DNA of 64,000 nucleotides from Planctomycetales bacterium 10988 (GTDB lineage: Bacteria; Planctomycetota; Planctomycetia; Pirellulales; Pb10988). Every line of letters begins with the position of its first letter. Within the stretch, counting starts at the first letter, position 1. Of the stretch, positions 9,235-18,731 are shown one piece after another. The position numbers and the translations under genes are program-made. The notes under the pieces are model-generated. The model was not told the DNA's origin. It searched no databases and saw nothing but the letters and a program-made list of their open reading frames with translations. The stretch is from contig CP043547.1 in NCBI GenBank assembly GCA_009664345.1, positions 1,736,001-1,800,000 on the forward strand, given 5' to 3'.

Positions 9235-11040
9235 ATGACTTTTCCAATATCACGCTCGTTCTACTTGGCGGTTACCCTGTGCTTTGCGTTGGCACTTCCA
9301 CTCTTTGCCGGACTAGGAGGCGGACGCGGAGGGTTTGGCGGAGGAGGAGGATTTTCTCGTCCGAGTATGCCTTCGCGACCAAGCATGCCTTCGCGACCAA
9401 GTGTCAGTCGACCTAGTGTACCGAATTTGGGAGGAAATCGCCTGCCGAGTTCTCCTAATATCAGTCGCCCTTCGGTAAGCCGACCTTCGGTGAGTCGTCC
9501 CTCGGTCCGTCCTCCGACTACCGTCACACGCCCTTCGATTTCTCGACCGACCACCCTTCCGTCAGGGTCGCTGAAACCTTCGACACTTCCTGGAACCAAA
9601 CTCCCTAGCACCAGCCAACGTCCTTCGTTTCAGCTTCCAAGTACCGGGCAACGGCCAAGTATTCCCAGCCTGAATCCTAAACCGAATCGCCCAACAACCT
9701 TACCGGGAACGCGACCGGATATCAATCTGCCCAATCGCCCTGATGGAAACCGACCCAACCTCAATCTTCCAAGCCGGCCGGGAGGGAACAACCCCGGGAT
9801 TAATTTGCCAAATCGACCCGATGGCAGCCGGCCCAACCTCAATCTTCCGAATCGACCAGGGAGTGGGCCTGGGGGCAACTTTCCAAGCGGTTCACGTCCG
9901 AGTCCGGGGAACTTAGGAGATTTTCTCAATCTCGACAAACCGCTTCGCCCGGAAACTTTGCCCGGCCGACCGAGTCAATTGCCAGAGTTTAACCGTCCCG
10001 GCGATGGAAATGATCGTCCGAATATCGGGGGCAACAACAATTTCAATCGACCCAATTTTGGAAATAATAATAACAATAACTTCAACCGACCAAATATTGG
10101 AAGCAACAATAATAATTTCAATCGCCCGAACTTCGGAGATAAAAATAAATGGAGCAACAACACGGTCATCAACAATCGTCCGCGTTGGGCCAATATTGAT
10201 AACAGTACCAATATCAATATCCACAATCGCTGGAATAATGCTTTGGTTCGTCCTGCCCGACCGAATTGGTGGCGACCGCCTCCGAGCCGGATCAATCATT
10301 GGAATGGATGGGGAAATCAATTTCGCAACAATTGGCATTACTATGGCTATCGCCAAAACTGGTTCAATGACCGATGGTGGAATGGACACTATCACCCCAT
10401 CGGCCCTTGGCATTATCACTATTGGCATGTAGACCACCCCTGGGCTTATTGGTGGGGAGGAGCTGTTTGGGGAACCTTGAATTCTTGGTTCGTCTGGTCC
10501 AATCAATCTTCTTGGGCAGAGCCGGTTTACTATGACTACAGCGATGGCGGGAATGTCGTCTATCAAGACAATTCGGTCTACATCGGAGGGACGGAAGTAG
10601 CGTCTTCCGATGAATTTGCCCAAACCGCAATGGACTTAGCCACGGTTGATCCACCGGCGACCGAAGAACAAGCGGAAGAGTCGGAATGGCTGCCGTTGGG
10701 AACGTTTGCGGTTTCAACAGGGGAAAGCGATACCCAACCCACCCGCACGGTTCAGCTTGCAGTCAATAAACAAGGGATTGTCAGTGGAACGCTTTACAAT
10801 ATCCAAACGGATCAAGCCCAATCCGTACAAGGACAAGTTGACAAAGAGACACAGCGTGTTGCTTTCCGTGTTGGCGAAAGCGATTCCGTTGTGATCGAAA
10901 CGGGGCTTTACAATTTAACTCAAGATGAAGTCCCGTTGCTTGTTCATTATGGAACATCTCAAACGGAGAACTGGGTTCTCGTTCGCTTACAAGCCCCGGA
11001 CGATTCCCAATCCACCTCGAGTACGCAGCAAACCTTTTAA
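9235..11040 (+). CDS. Secreted low-complexity Pro/Asn/Trp-rich protein
   Basis: The protein has 601 residues, starting at ATG 9235 with AGGAGA 9 bp upstream. A signal peptide (YLAVTLCFALALPLFAG) is followed by a Gly stretch. Residues of about 40-110 carry repeats of the type RPSVSR, residues 150-230 carry repeats of NLPNRPDGSRPNLNLPNRPG type, and residues of about 265-315 carry Asn-rich repeats (NNNNFNRPNFG). A Trp/His/Tyr-rich region follows (HYHPIGPWHYHYWHVD). The last 150 residues are acidic and more ordinary. It is probably a surface or cell-envelope protein. It follows the SnoaL-like gene, and a strong terminator lies 50 bp after its stop. Confidence 0.75.
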   Translation: MTFPISRSFYLAVTLCFALALPLFAGLGGGRGGFGGGGGFSRPSMPSRPSMPSRPSVSRPSVPNLGGNRLPSSPNISRPSVSRPSVSRPSVRPPTTVTRPSISRPTTLPSGSLKPSTLPGTKLPSTSQRPSFQLPSTGQRPSIPSLNPKPNRPTTLPGTRPDINLPNRPDGNRPNLNLPSRPGGNNPGINLPNRPDGSRPNLNLPNRPGSGPGGNFPSGSRPSPGNLGDFLNLDKPLRPETLPGRPSQLPEFNRPGDGNDRPNIGGNNNFNRPNFGNNNNNNFNRPNIGSNNNNFNRPNFGDKNKWSNNTVINNRPRWANIDNSTNINIHNRWNNALVRPARPNWWRPPPSRINHWNGWGNQFRNNWHYYGYRQNWFNDRWWNGHYHPIGPWHYHYWHVDHPWAYWWGGAVWGTLNSWFVWSNQSSWAEPVYYDYSDGGNVVYQDNSVYIGGTEVASSDEFAQTAMDLATVDPPATEEQAEESEWLPLGTFAVSTGESDTQPTRTVQLAVNKQGIVSGTLYNIQTDQAQSVQGQVDKETQRVAFRVGESDSVVIETGLYNLTQDEVPLLVHYGTSQTENWVLVRLQAPDDSQSTSSTQQTF

Positions 11041-11088
11041 TTTAAAAATGCTATCGTTCAACTTCTCTTACAGTTAGATTCTATGTGA

Positions 11089-11114
11089 AGGCACCTAGAG
11101 ATAGGTGCCTTTTT
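11089..11114 (+). terminator. Intrinsic terminator
   Basis: A perfect 8-bp stem AGGCACCT/AGGTGCCT with a 6-base loop, followed by TTTTTCT. It ends the SnoaL-like plus low-complexity protein unit. Confidence 0.85.
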
Positions 11115-11386
11115 CTATGAAACTTTGACCTCCATCAGTCTTCAAGCTCACTTCGAACGTAACTCCTCAGATAACAAAGTAAGTAAATACTTGTTTTTAA
11201 GCGGCATTCTACTTGACATCACTTTTTCCCAGCCGGTATTTTCAAAAAAGCTGAAAGATGAAAACAATAACTTTCAAAAGAGATTGATGGGTGAGCGGAA
11301 ATCGGCTTGGGTAGCGCCTCTCCACACTCATCAAATAGGTTAAGAAGATCTTACTATACAAATTTTCTACTCTAAGGAACGAATGA
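11115..11386. other. Intergenic region before small-protein cluster
   Basis: About 270 bp without a supported gene. A 72-codon frame at 11125-11343 lacks a ribosome site and family features. The region presumably holds the promoter of the three small genes that follow; no clear promoter boxes were seen. Confidence 0.4.
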
Positions 11387-11632
11387 ATGTGGCGAATATT
11401 CACTCGAATGTCAGGTCAAAATGCGACAGGGATGGCGAACACCATCACCATCCTCGGTGGCGTCACCGGAGCAGTAGGTGCCGCTTATAAAATTTCAGAG
11501 TCCAGTGATCGTGAGCAAGAAATCCTACGGCTTAACCGGGAGCTAGGTCAGCAAAAGCTGGACCTTGATACAGCAAGAATGCAGCGTGATCGTTATCAGC
11601 GTGAAGCCCAGAGCCGGGGCTATAAACTGTAG
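11387..11632 (+). CDS. Small membrane/coiled-coil protein (paralogue 1)
   Basis: An 81-residue protein starting MWRIFTRMSGQNATGMANTI. AAGGAA lies about 8 bp before the ATG. Residues of about 17-36 (ANTITILGGVTGAVGAAYKI) form one weakly hydrophobic, Gly-rich segment. Residues of about 40-80 are a highly charged heptad-like helix (REQEILRLNRELGQQKLDL) ending SRGYKL. It is clearly related to the next gene, with the same length, same N-terminal MW-IF-R motif and same R-[ND]RGY end. No known family was recognised. It may be a membrane-anchored scaffold or a small assembly subunit. Confidence 0.65.
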   Translation: MWRIFTRMSGQNATGMANTITILGGVTGAVGAAYKISESSDREQEILRLNRELGQQKLDLDTARMQRDRYQREAQSRGYKL

Positions 11633-11663
11633 TCAATGGTCAGCTATATAGAAAGCTAGCTAT

Positions 11664-11909
11664 ATGTGGAACATATTTGGAAGAGTTGCCGGAAGAAATG
11701 CTTCAGGGCTATCGAATACCATTACTATCCTTACTCCCATTATTGCCTACGGAGGTGCTCAGCTTCTGTCCGGGTCTGATGAACGAGAAAGAGAACTTCA
11801 ACGCTTACGGAATGAGGTTCAAGAAGGAAAGGACCTCGTTCAACAAGCAAGGCAAGAGCGAGATCGGATGGAAAGAGAAGCCCGTAACCGAGGTTATCGC
11901 GGTTGGTAA
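11664..11909 (+). CDS. Small membrane/coiled-coil protein (paralogue 2)
   Basis: An 81-residue tandem paralogue of the preceding gene, 31 bp downstream. It shares the layout MWNIFGRVAGRNASGLSNTI, then a hydrophobic TITILTPIIAYGGAQLL, then a charged helical tail (RERELQRLRNEVQEGKDLV) ending RNRGYRGW. The ribosome site is weak (AGAAAG). The octamer AGCTATAT occurs twice in the spacer just before its ATG. The function is unknown. Confidence 0.65.
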   Translation: MWNIFGRVAGRNASGLSNTITILTPIIAYGGAQLLSGSDERERELQRLRNEVQEGKDLVQQARQERDRMEREARNRGYRGW

Positions 11910-11942
11910 GCTATTTATACTCATTACAGAGAGATACAGATC

Positions 11943-12329
11943 ATGGGAAAATACGACGACGATAAAGTCTTTGAAAAAGAATTGAAAAAGATTAAAGATG
12001 AGGCTGAGAAGCTAAAAAAAGAAGCTGAAGTTTTACATAAATTTTGGACGACTCCTCCCAAATTAACTTTCCCCGGACTTTCAAAAGACTATGCAAAAGC
12101 GGTGAAAGCGACAAAAGGGTTAACCACGATGAAGCCTTCTTGTACGAAAGCTTTAACAGTCGCGGAAAAGAAGCCTAGCGATAAGTCCTTCAAAGATGCC
12201 GCGAAAGCCTTACAAGAACACGCTGTCGAAGTAGAAAAAGAAAACAAAGGCGACAAAAAAGCAACACAATTCAAAAAGGATATTATTGCCTTGATTGGAA
12301 CCTTGAAGAAAGAGTTAGCATCGAAATAG
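11943..12329 (+). CDS. Lys-rich helical protein of unknown function
   Basis: A 128-residue, strongly basic and acidic protein. Its N-terminal 35 residues are an almost continuous charged helix (KELKKIKDEAEKLKKEAEVL). A Pro-containing segment (WTTPPKLTFPGLSKDY) follows, then a second helical half ending KKELASK. It has no signal peptide and no membrane segment. It is the third gene of a short operon with the two 81-residue paralogues (33 bp spacing) and ends just before a strong bidirectional terminator. A soluble partner of the two membrane-anchored coiled-coil proteins is a reasonable guess. Confidence 0.7.
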   Translation: MGKYDDDKVFEKELKKIKDEAEKLKKEAEVLHKFWTTPPKLTFPGLSKDYAKAVKATKGLTTMKPSCTKALTVAEKKPSDKSFKDAAKALQEHAVEVEKENKGDKKATQFKKDIIALIGTLKKELASK

Positions 12330-12364
12330 AATTTTCTATTCTCTCTTCGTGAATATATTTATTT

Positions 12365-12414
12365 ATAGAAAAAGCCTTCCCTCAGTATTCTTACCAAGAG
12401 AAGGCTTTTTCTAT
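12365..12414. terminator. Bidirectional terminator with 15-bp perfect stem
   Basis: ATAGAAAAAGCCTTC pairs fully with GAAGGCTTTTTCTAT across a 20-base loop. A-run and T-run flank both sides, so it serves the plus-strand small-protein operon and the converging HtrA gene. Confidence 0.9.
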
Positions 12415-12442
12415 ATCTTCAAGCTTTGAACAATGGAAGACT

Positions 12443-13807
12443 TTAATGACTATGCATTGTCAATTCAACTTCTTCTATAGGTAGAAAACCATAGAGGGTT
12501 TTGCCTTCACGGACAACGTAGAATTTTAAAGGAGCAATCTGTTCAAGTTCGGGGCGATTCAAGATATGTTCGACATTGTCTAAGTTGACCGTCGCCCAGA
12601 TATGTAATCCCACTAACACATCGCCTTTACGAATGCCTTGTAAAGCCGCCGGTCCATTGGGGCGAACATCTTGAATTGCAAGCCCTCCCTGATAACGTGT
12701 TCTTCTCTCCAAGAAAGATTTCATATCAACAGGATCAAGCCGCAACCCTAACATTTGCCAAACCTGTTTCACAGGATCAACACTATCACTCACTTGAAGA
12801 CTTTTCAGTTCAAGTGTCAGCTGTTTCTCCTGATCGCCTCGTTTGACTTCGAGTTCAATCTTCTGACCAGCTGCCATTTCCAGAGTTTTTTGCTCTAACT
12901 CTAGAATACGAACCACGGGGTCGCCATCGAGAGAGACAATGACGTCTCCCTCTTCCAGACCTGCTTGAGAAGCAGGGCTTTCCGGATCAAGCCGACCGAC
13001 AACGAGTCCTTTTAACGGGCCACGCTCGGCTTTGGGTGCCAAGACAACGCCGTGCCAGACCCCTTCTTCTCGGTGTGTAGCCAAAAGTTCCGCGGCGACA
13101 TCCAAGGCTTGATCGATCGGAATGGCAAAGCCAATGCCTTGAGCACCGGCACGCACGGCAACATTGATGCCGACCATTTCCCCATCGATATTTAAGAGAG
13201 GTCCGCCGGAATTACCGGGATTGATACTGGCATCCGTTTGGATCAAGTTATAATAGCTTTGCGTTTCGTTGAGTTGAACGGTCCGGTGGAGGGCACTGAC
13301 AATCCCTCGCGTGACGGTATGTTCATAGCCATAGGCATTCCCCACGGCAATCACCGGTTCTCCCGGCATTAAATCATCCGAAGTGCCAATCGTGATCACC
13401 GGCAAGGATTCCTTGACTTCGATCTGAATAATCGCCAAGTCAGTCGCTTCATCGAAAGCGATCGGGGAAGCAAAGTGACTGCTGCCATCTGCTAAGGTGA
13501 CGCGGACCTTTTCGACTCCATCAATGACGTGATGGTTGGTGACAATATAACCGCGAGGATCGATGATCACCCCGGTTCCCATCCCATTCACTCGACGGCT
13601 CGTTTCAATATGTCCAAATCGTGTATCGGGTGAGGTTAGGGTTTTCTCACTATGGATATTGACCACAGCCGGTGCGGCTTTTTGAACCGCGCGGACGATC
13701 GGAGTAAAACGTAACTCCGAAGCCTCTAGCGTGGTCGTAAAACAACCCAACCATCCCGTAAGACCTAAGAGAATAGGCCCTATTACTTGTATAACCCGTT
13801 GTTGCAT
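12443..13807 (-). CDS. HtrA/DegP-like serine protease with two PDZ domains
   Basis: The protein has 454 residues: a signal peptide or anchor (PILLGLTGWLGCFTTTLEAS), then a trypsin-like domain with the catalytic triad in view. This is His93 in VTNHHVIDG, Asp123 in EATDLAIIQ and Ser200 in NPGNSGGPL. PDZ 1 lies at about 255-325 (GLVVGRLDPESPASQAGLEEGDVIVSLDG), and a second PDZ-like region at about 365-445 (GPAALQGIRKGDVLVGL). It is a periplasmic quality-control protease. A second HtrA paralogue lies at 60882. It converges on the small-protein operon through the shared terminator. Confidence 0.93.
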   Translation of the reverse strand: MQQRVIQVIGPILLGLTGWLGCFTTTLEASELRFTPIVRAVQKAAPAVVNIHSEKTLTSPDTRFGHIETSRRVNGMGTGVIIDPRGYIVTNHHVIDGVEKVRVTLADGSSHFASPIAFDEATDLAIIQIEVKESLPVITIGTSDDLMPGEPVIAVGNAYGYEHTVTRGIVSALHRTVQLNETQSYYNLIQTDASINPGNSGGPLLNIDGEMVGINVAVRAGAQGIGFAIPIDQALDVAAELLATHREEGVWHGVVLAPKAERGPLKGLVVGRLDPESPASQAGLEEGDVIVSLDGDPVVRILELEQKTLEMAAGQKIELEVKRGDQEKQLTLELKSLQVSDSVDPVKQVWQMLGLRLDPVDMKSFLERRTRYQGGLAIQDVRPNGPAALQGIRKGDVLVGLHIWATVNLDNVEHILNRPELEQIAPLKFYVVREGKTLYGFLPIEEVELTMHSH

Positions 13808-14064
13808 CGCGGTTTCCGCCCATTTAAGGAAACTGCCGGACTTTTATATTGACCTTGATTCCCTGGAATGAGGACGCTCGTGCCCAAACTGCCTCGCACA
13901 CTCCGTGGGAAGGTTCAACCTTTCTTCATACAAGCCTTAGATCGGATCGAACTTTGCCTTTCCTTGAAGAGTCTGTTGGCAATCGGTAAATTCTGACTGA
14001 ACTGAGTGAATTACCCAAGTTATTGATCAGAGCGTCTGATTTTTTCTCAAGAAAGAACCTCACG

Positions 14065-15222
14065 ATGGAATCTTCCCGCAAATTCACATCCTTTAAAAGC
14101 CATCGCTTCTCCGTCTTCACCGGAGGAGTCATTTTGGCTTGGATGTCTACCCTGCCACTCTTTGCCCAAAGCCCTAACGAACCTTTTTTGACAGGTGGTC
14201 AGCTGCAAGAAAAGCTCTCTCTGCCAACCTCTCTGCACTGGAATGAGCGGGATTATCTTTCAGGACTTCGCGATTATTTCCGTCAGCAGCAGGTCGGCTT
14301 TCTACTCGATCGGCGTATCAATCCAAATCAGACGGTGAATCTCAATCTAAACCGGCAGCCCCTTGAATTGGTTCTTCCCAAAATCGCAAAGGCAGGTGGT
14401 ACTTCGCAAACTTGGTTGGATTCCTGTGCTTATTTCGGTCCCAGTGACCAGGCACAACGGCTTGCCACCGTGTCCGCTTTGAGAACGAACGAGCTACAGG
14501 AATTTGCTCCCGAGGTCGCCAACAAATGGAAGCTGCAACGAAGGTGGAGTTGGGAGGACTTGGCCACTCCAGAGGAATTGCTTTCGGAATTGGAAGGAGA
14601 ATTTCAGATCGAGATTCGTGCGAAGGAATTTCTTCCTTATGATCATTTGTCTGGAGCGGACTTGCCCCCGCTGACGCTGGTTGAACGGCTGAGCCTACTC
14701 CTTGTTCAATTCGATGCGACGTTCCGCTTCGAAGCTGATGGAAACGCCATCACGATCATCGCTTTCCCACAAGAAGCAACGCTTGTTCATCGTTATCCAA
14801 GTGGCGGGAATCTTCAATCAAGAATCGAAACGTGGAAACAAGCTTTCCCCCAAGCCAAGATCGAACCGGCAAGCGGGCGAATTCAGGTGACAGGAAGCTA
14901 TGAAAATCACCAAGCGATTCGGGCCATGTTAAATCCACAAGTAACTGCTCAACAGAGTAAACCCTCTTCGACCAATCTCCAAGAACGCTATACGCTTACG
15001 GTGGAACAGAAGCCATTAGCGGCGGTGCTAACGGTACTTGGAAAGCAAATTGGCTTTGAGATCGATTGGCAACCGGAAGATGGGCAAAACCCCGATCGAA
15101 ATCAAATGGTTAGTTTTCGCGTACAAGATGCGAAGTTGGAAGAATTGCTCGAAGCCCTCTTTCGAGACACTTCTTATACCTTCGAACTTCAAGAAATGAA
15201 GGTCTCCGTTCGTGCCCGCTGA
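14065..15222 (+). CDS. Periplasmic protein with STN/secretin-like domains
   Basis: The protein has 385 residues from ATG 14065, preceded by AAGAAAG. A signal peptide (VFTGGVILAWMSTLPLFAQS) leads into about three repeats of a beta-alpha-beta STN/secretin-N type fold: VGFLLDRRINPNQTVNLNLN (about 70), IEIRAKEFLPYD (about 190) and IGFEIDWQPEDG (about 340), each followed by an L-rich helix such as LEELLEALFRDT. Such domains normally lie in secretins and TonB-dependent receptors. Here there is no pore domain, so it may be an envelope adaptor. The assignment is by pattern only. It converges on the zinc-ribbon gene. Confidence 0.6.
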   Translation: MESSRKFTSFKSHRFSVFTGGVILAWMSTLPLFAQSPNEPFLTGGQLQEKLSLPTSLHWNERDYLSGLRDYFRQQQVGFLLDRRINPNQTVNLNLNRQPLELVLPKIAKAGGTSQTWLDSCAYFGPSDQAQRLATVSALRTNELQEFAPEVANKWKLQRRWSWEDLATPEELLSELEGEFQIEIRAKEFLPYDHLSGADLPPLTLVERLSLLLVQFDATFRFEADGNAITIIAFPQEATLVHRYPSGGNLQSRIETWKQAFPQAKIEPASGRIQVTGSYENHQAIRAMLNPQVTAQQSKPSSTNLQERYTLTVEQKPLAAVLTVLGKQIGFEIDWQPEDGQNPDRNQMVSFRVQDAKLEELLEALFRDTSYTFELQEMKVSVRAR

Positions 15223-15242
15223 GAAGGCTATTTCCTGATGCC

Positions 15243-17360
15243 TTATAGTGTTTTAAGCAAGGAATCAAAGAGTTCCCGCTTGGATTGAGAATCATCAGAG
15301 AAGAACTTCGCAGCTTCTTCGCTCGTCAAAACTTGATTGATGGCGGAGCGGTAAGCATCGTGATTGAGCCAACCTTGTCGATGATAAAAATTCAACTCCG
15401 CCAGGGTCGCAATCTTTTGAGAAGGCGAAGGTTGGCTCGAAGCCGAAACTAATTGAACCGCCCGGCTAGCAACGGTTTGCGAGTTCAGCGGCAAATCATG
15501 TCGCAGATAGAAGTGGATATCGAGATAATCTTGAAACTCTTCACGTAGCCGATGGAAGAGCGAGGCAGCGATTTGTTGAGGGCTAGGACCTCGTCTGGGG
15601 GCTTTTTTGGCCTTTCCTGAGCGAACGTTCTTCTTTGCCTTGGGTTTAAGAACGGAAGAGGCAAACCCAAGTTGACGTTGGCTGAGCGGATCGAAACGCC
15701 ACAAATTGAGGTTCGTTTGCACATCAATCAGCCGAAAGGTTACCAAGAGGTCCGTGGAAGGTCCAACTTGGCGTTCAGAAAAACTGGCCATGAGCAGAAC
15801 ATCGGCATCAGCGGATTTTGCCTGTTCTACCAAATCGCTTCGATTCGAAACCCCGAGCAGGGTGACACTCGCGGTCTTCCAATCGATGGCTTCCTCGGAA
15901 GTCTTCTGGTCAGCGACAAGTCCGAAGTCACCTTCCTGGAACCGTTTTTCCAACGGAAGCAGAAGTTGCTCGGCCAAACCACCGAACATTTTCTCCAAAT
16001 GCTCCGCTCGATGCTGTTGGAGTTGGGGGCGGTTCGTCGCTTTTCCTTCAGAAAGGGATTCAAAGAACTCCGCGTAATTGCTCTCCACGGAGGTATCCAA
16101 ATGGACCCCAAAACACCAATGCAAACCCACGGTGGCACGCCGCAGTGCTGGGCACCACTCAAAGCTGTTTTCCCAATCGGACTCTTCCGTCAGGATCGAC
16201 GCAAATTGATACTGCCTGGCCTGTTGCACGTCCCCTTTTCGTAAGGCTTGTCGCGATCGCTGAACATAGGAAGAGGTGCCTGATACTGGTGCTGCGATTG
16301 CGGCATCGGGATGATTGTCGCTCTTCTTGGCTTGCACCTGAGGGATATTTGGTTCGGAACCCCTTGTTTCTTCAGTACTTACGACCGAATCTTTGAGAGT
16401 ATTCGCACGTCTTGATTGAGCGGAGTCCTCTGGCAATGGTTTCGGATTGGCTTTTTTCTGATCAGGGCTTGATTTTGCTCCAACCAAAGAATCCCATTCC
16501 GGGGTTTTCTCCTCTTTATTTTTAACTTGTGCAAGCTGGGGAGTGAGCTTTAAATCGCGATTGGCAGAAGTAATCCCGGTCGCAGATTGCTCATTTTCAC
16601 TTAACTTCTCCTGCGGACCTAGGACAGAAACGGGGCGGACCGTTACCTCTTTCGGTTTCCGCTCCTGATGATCTTGGAAGAGTCGCTCTTGTTGGGTGGT
16701 GAGGGCAGGGGCATCCGGTAATTGGATCCAAGAGGTTCCCGAGCCAGCGGATTTCACTTCACTGAGAGCTAAGTCTCGCTCATATCGATGGAAATTCGAA
16801 GGTTGTGGACTAAAGGGGCTGGCCGGAAAAAACAAGGCCAAGCAGCCAGTGATCGTCAACAACTGTCCACAGAAATAGCCAAGAAAAGGCTCGCGGGCAT
16901 GCGTGCCAACTTGAGAACAAGCAAAGTAAAGTGGATACCCCGGCACCAACAGGCAGCAGAATCCTCGCAAGAGATCGATGTGGATCATGTGACGTAACAT
17001 CCACAATCCAAAAAGAATCTGGAGACAAACAGAGAGCAAGAGCATCCCCATTCCGACCAGAGGAGCCAGACCAAGCACCCAACCTCCAAGCAACGCAATT
17101 AGCAGTCCTAAGGCAAAGAGAAAGCCTACGAGCAAAAATTCTTGGAGATTTACCGGATCAAAAGAAACGCGAGAGAAATTCGCAGAGGAAAGTCCACTAA
17201 GTCCTTCTGTGCAAAGGGATAATGTGGAAGCTCGTTTCTTGGATTTTTTTGTAATCAGAGTACTTTTGGTGGAATTCGAGTGACACCGTGGACATTTAGC
17301 AGGTCCATCGGCTGCGAATCGCAGGTCGCACTGGGGGCAACGACCACGGGATTTCGACAT
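15243..17360 (-). CDS. Zinc-ribbon membrane protein with a periplasmic-like C-terminal domain
   Basis: The protein has 705 residues. The first 30 hold a zinc ribbon, CPQCDLRFAADGPAKCPRCH. Three to four hydrophobic segments follow at about 75-180 (LLVGFLFALGLLIALLGGWVLG, LLTITGCLALFF). A Ser/Lys/Glu-rich linker runs over about 200-365. The C-terminal 320 residues are globular, with VTLLGVSNRSDLVEQAKSAD and LLVTFRLIDVQTNLNLW. That segment resembles a lipoprotein/CsgG-like 'sum of parameters' domain, but the similarity is weak. The function is unknown. A second zinc-ribbon membrane protein lies 230 bp upstream on the same strand. Confidence 0.65.
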   Translation of the reverse strand: MSKSRGRCPQCDLRFAADGPAKCPRCHSNSTKSTLITKKSKKRASTLSLCTEGLSGLSSANFSRVSFDPVNLQEFLLVGFLFALGLLIALLGGWVLGLAPLVGMGMLLLSVCLQILFGLWMLRHMIHIDLLRGFCCLLVPGYPLYFACSQVGTHAREPFLGYFCGQLLTITGCLALFFPASPFSPQPSNFHRYERDLALSEVKSAGSGTSWIQLPDAPALTTQQERLFQDHQERKPKEVTVRPVSVLGPQEKLSENEQSATGITSANRDLKLTPQLAQVKNKEEKTPEWDSLVGAKSSPDQKKANPKPLPEDSAQSRRANTLKDSVVSTEETRGSEPNIPQVQAKKSDNHPDAAIAAPVSGTSSYVQRSRQALRKGDVQQARQYQFASILTEESDWENSFEWCPALRRATVGLHWCFGVHLDTSVESNYAEFFESLSEGKATNRPQLQQHRAEHLEKMFGGLAEQLLLPLEKRFQEGDFGLVADQKTSEEAIDWKTASVTLLGVSNRSDLVEQAKSADADVLLMASFSERQVGPSTDLLVTFRLIDVQTNLNLWRFDPLSQRQLGFASSVLKPKAKKNVRSGKAKKAPRRGPSPQQIAASLFHRLREEFQDYLDIHFYLRHDLPLNSQTVASRAVQLVSASSQPSPSQKIATLAELNFYHRQGWLNHDAYRSAINQVLTSEEAAKFFSDDSQSKRELFDSLLKTL

Positions 17361-17587
17361 ACAAAATTCCTATCGGTGTGTTGTCTTTCAGCCAAAGTGG
17401 CCAAAACATACCATTATTTAACCAATTCTTACCATCTTGAAAAGATTATTACCGGATTTCAACCTTCTTCTACTTAATTATTCGGATTTTTTGAAAGATT
17501 TTCATGAAAATTTGTGAAAGGGCCTGAAAAATTGGGGTTATGAACAAACGCTAGCTGGGAAAAAAGCAAGCTAGTTTAGTCCTAGCC

Positions 17588-18460
17588 TCACATTCCTGGA
17601 GGTCCGCTCAGACTATACATCATTTTCATACTTATCCCCATAAATAGAGCAACCAGGATGACAATGAGAAAACTAAACAAAACCGAATAGGCAATAGAAC
17701 GGAGCTCAAAGGGTAGTCCATGGAACTTATAGGGATTAGAACAATAGTAAAAAGTTCCAAATGGCGGAAAAAAGATACTTACAAGTCCGGCAACCGCATT
17801 TTCCGAGGCGATGACCACTGCAGCAACTAGATTAAGAATTGGGATAGCTATTGAAGACGATAGGAAAAGAGCAATTAAGATAAAGCCTACAGCTCTTGAT
17901 AAATTTTTATCTTTGACAGTTCCAGACAAACAAAGCAAGCATACAAGAATGAAGCCCAATACTAGACCATATTTAACGGTATATCCCCAGAGATGCCAGT
18001 AGTGAGTCCAAGCTTCATCAGAACTCACCGAGGCAAAGCCTTTTTTCTGATAATTTCTTTTCGACTTGGCTTTCGCTTTAGAGTCATTTTTTGAACCAGA
18101 TTCGGAGAAAACCCCATCCTCGTTTGAAAACGCGGAACTCTTCATCCCCTCATTCAAATAGTCAGAATAATGCTGGTCGATTCCGGCAAGTGGATCACCA
18201 GCGATGGCTGGAGCCTCGTAGGGACTCGCATAAGCAGGTTCACCAATATAGCCAGGTTCATCGTCGTAATGCTCGTATTCTTCCTCGAACTCTCCCTCAT
18301 TCAAATCGTACTCTTCGCCGGCGACGTTCCATTCATCTTCGCTAAGCTCAGGAACGCGGACGACGGCCCGACACCGCTCACAGCGATACGTTTGCCCCGA
18401 ATACCGATTGCGGACGGTGAATTCTTGACTGCAACGATGGCAGATGACTTCAATGGCCAT
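17588..18460 (-). CDS. Zinc-ribbon protein with four membrane segments
   Basis: The protein has 290 residues. The N-terminal zinc ribbon CHRCSQEFTV...YRCERCRAVVRVP is typical of planctomycete membrane proteins. An acidic linker (EEYDLNEGEFEEEYEHYDDE) runs to about residue 150. Hydrophobic segments follow at about 158-180, 188-210, 213-240 and 258-282. No enzyme motif was seen. It may sense or organise the membrane; the function is unknown. It lies between the 28-residue basic gene and the other zinc-ribbon membrane gene, all on the minus strand. Confidence 0.7.
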   Translation of the reverse strand: MAIEVICHRCSQEFTVRNRYSGQTYRCERCRAVVRVPELSEDEWNVAGEEYDLNEGEFEEEYEHYDDEPGYIGEPAYASPYEAPAIAGDPLAGIDQHYSDYLNEGMKSSAFSNEDGVFSESGSKNDSKAKAKSKRNYQKKGFASVSSDEAWTHYWHLWGYTVKYGLVLGFILVCLLCLSGTVKDKNLSRAVGFILIALFLSSSIAIPILNLVAAVVIASENAVAGLVSIFFPPFGTFYYCSNPYKFHGLPFELRSIAYSVLFSFLIVILVALFMGISMKMMYSLSGPPGM

Positions 18461-18731
18461 GGAACTAGCTGGTCCAAACCTGAGAGAAAGAGAAGGGGAA
18501 AGTGCAAGAAAAGTTCAAGGTTTCAGCTAGTTTTAGTATAACGCAAAGACTTCAAAATCCAAACAGCTTCTTGCGAGGTGGAAATTTTCTTTTCGAAACT
18601 TTTCTCTGTTTGAACGGACTCAAGTAGATCACCAAAAAACACATAAAATATCTTTATATCCATTTAAGAGCCAAACAAAACTGGATCGGAATGGGGATCA
18701 CGATCCAGTTGAAATGTCTTAACTGTCTGTC

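Noticed and set aside
9913-10623. Minus-strand Ile/Val-rich frame
   Set aside because: It is antisense to the Asn/Trp-rich protein; its composition simply mirrors the repeats.
11125-11343. 72-codon plus frame before the small-protein cluster
   Set aside because: No ribosome site, no signal or family features; the real small genes follow with good sites.
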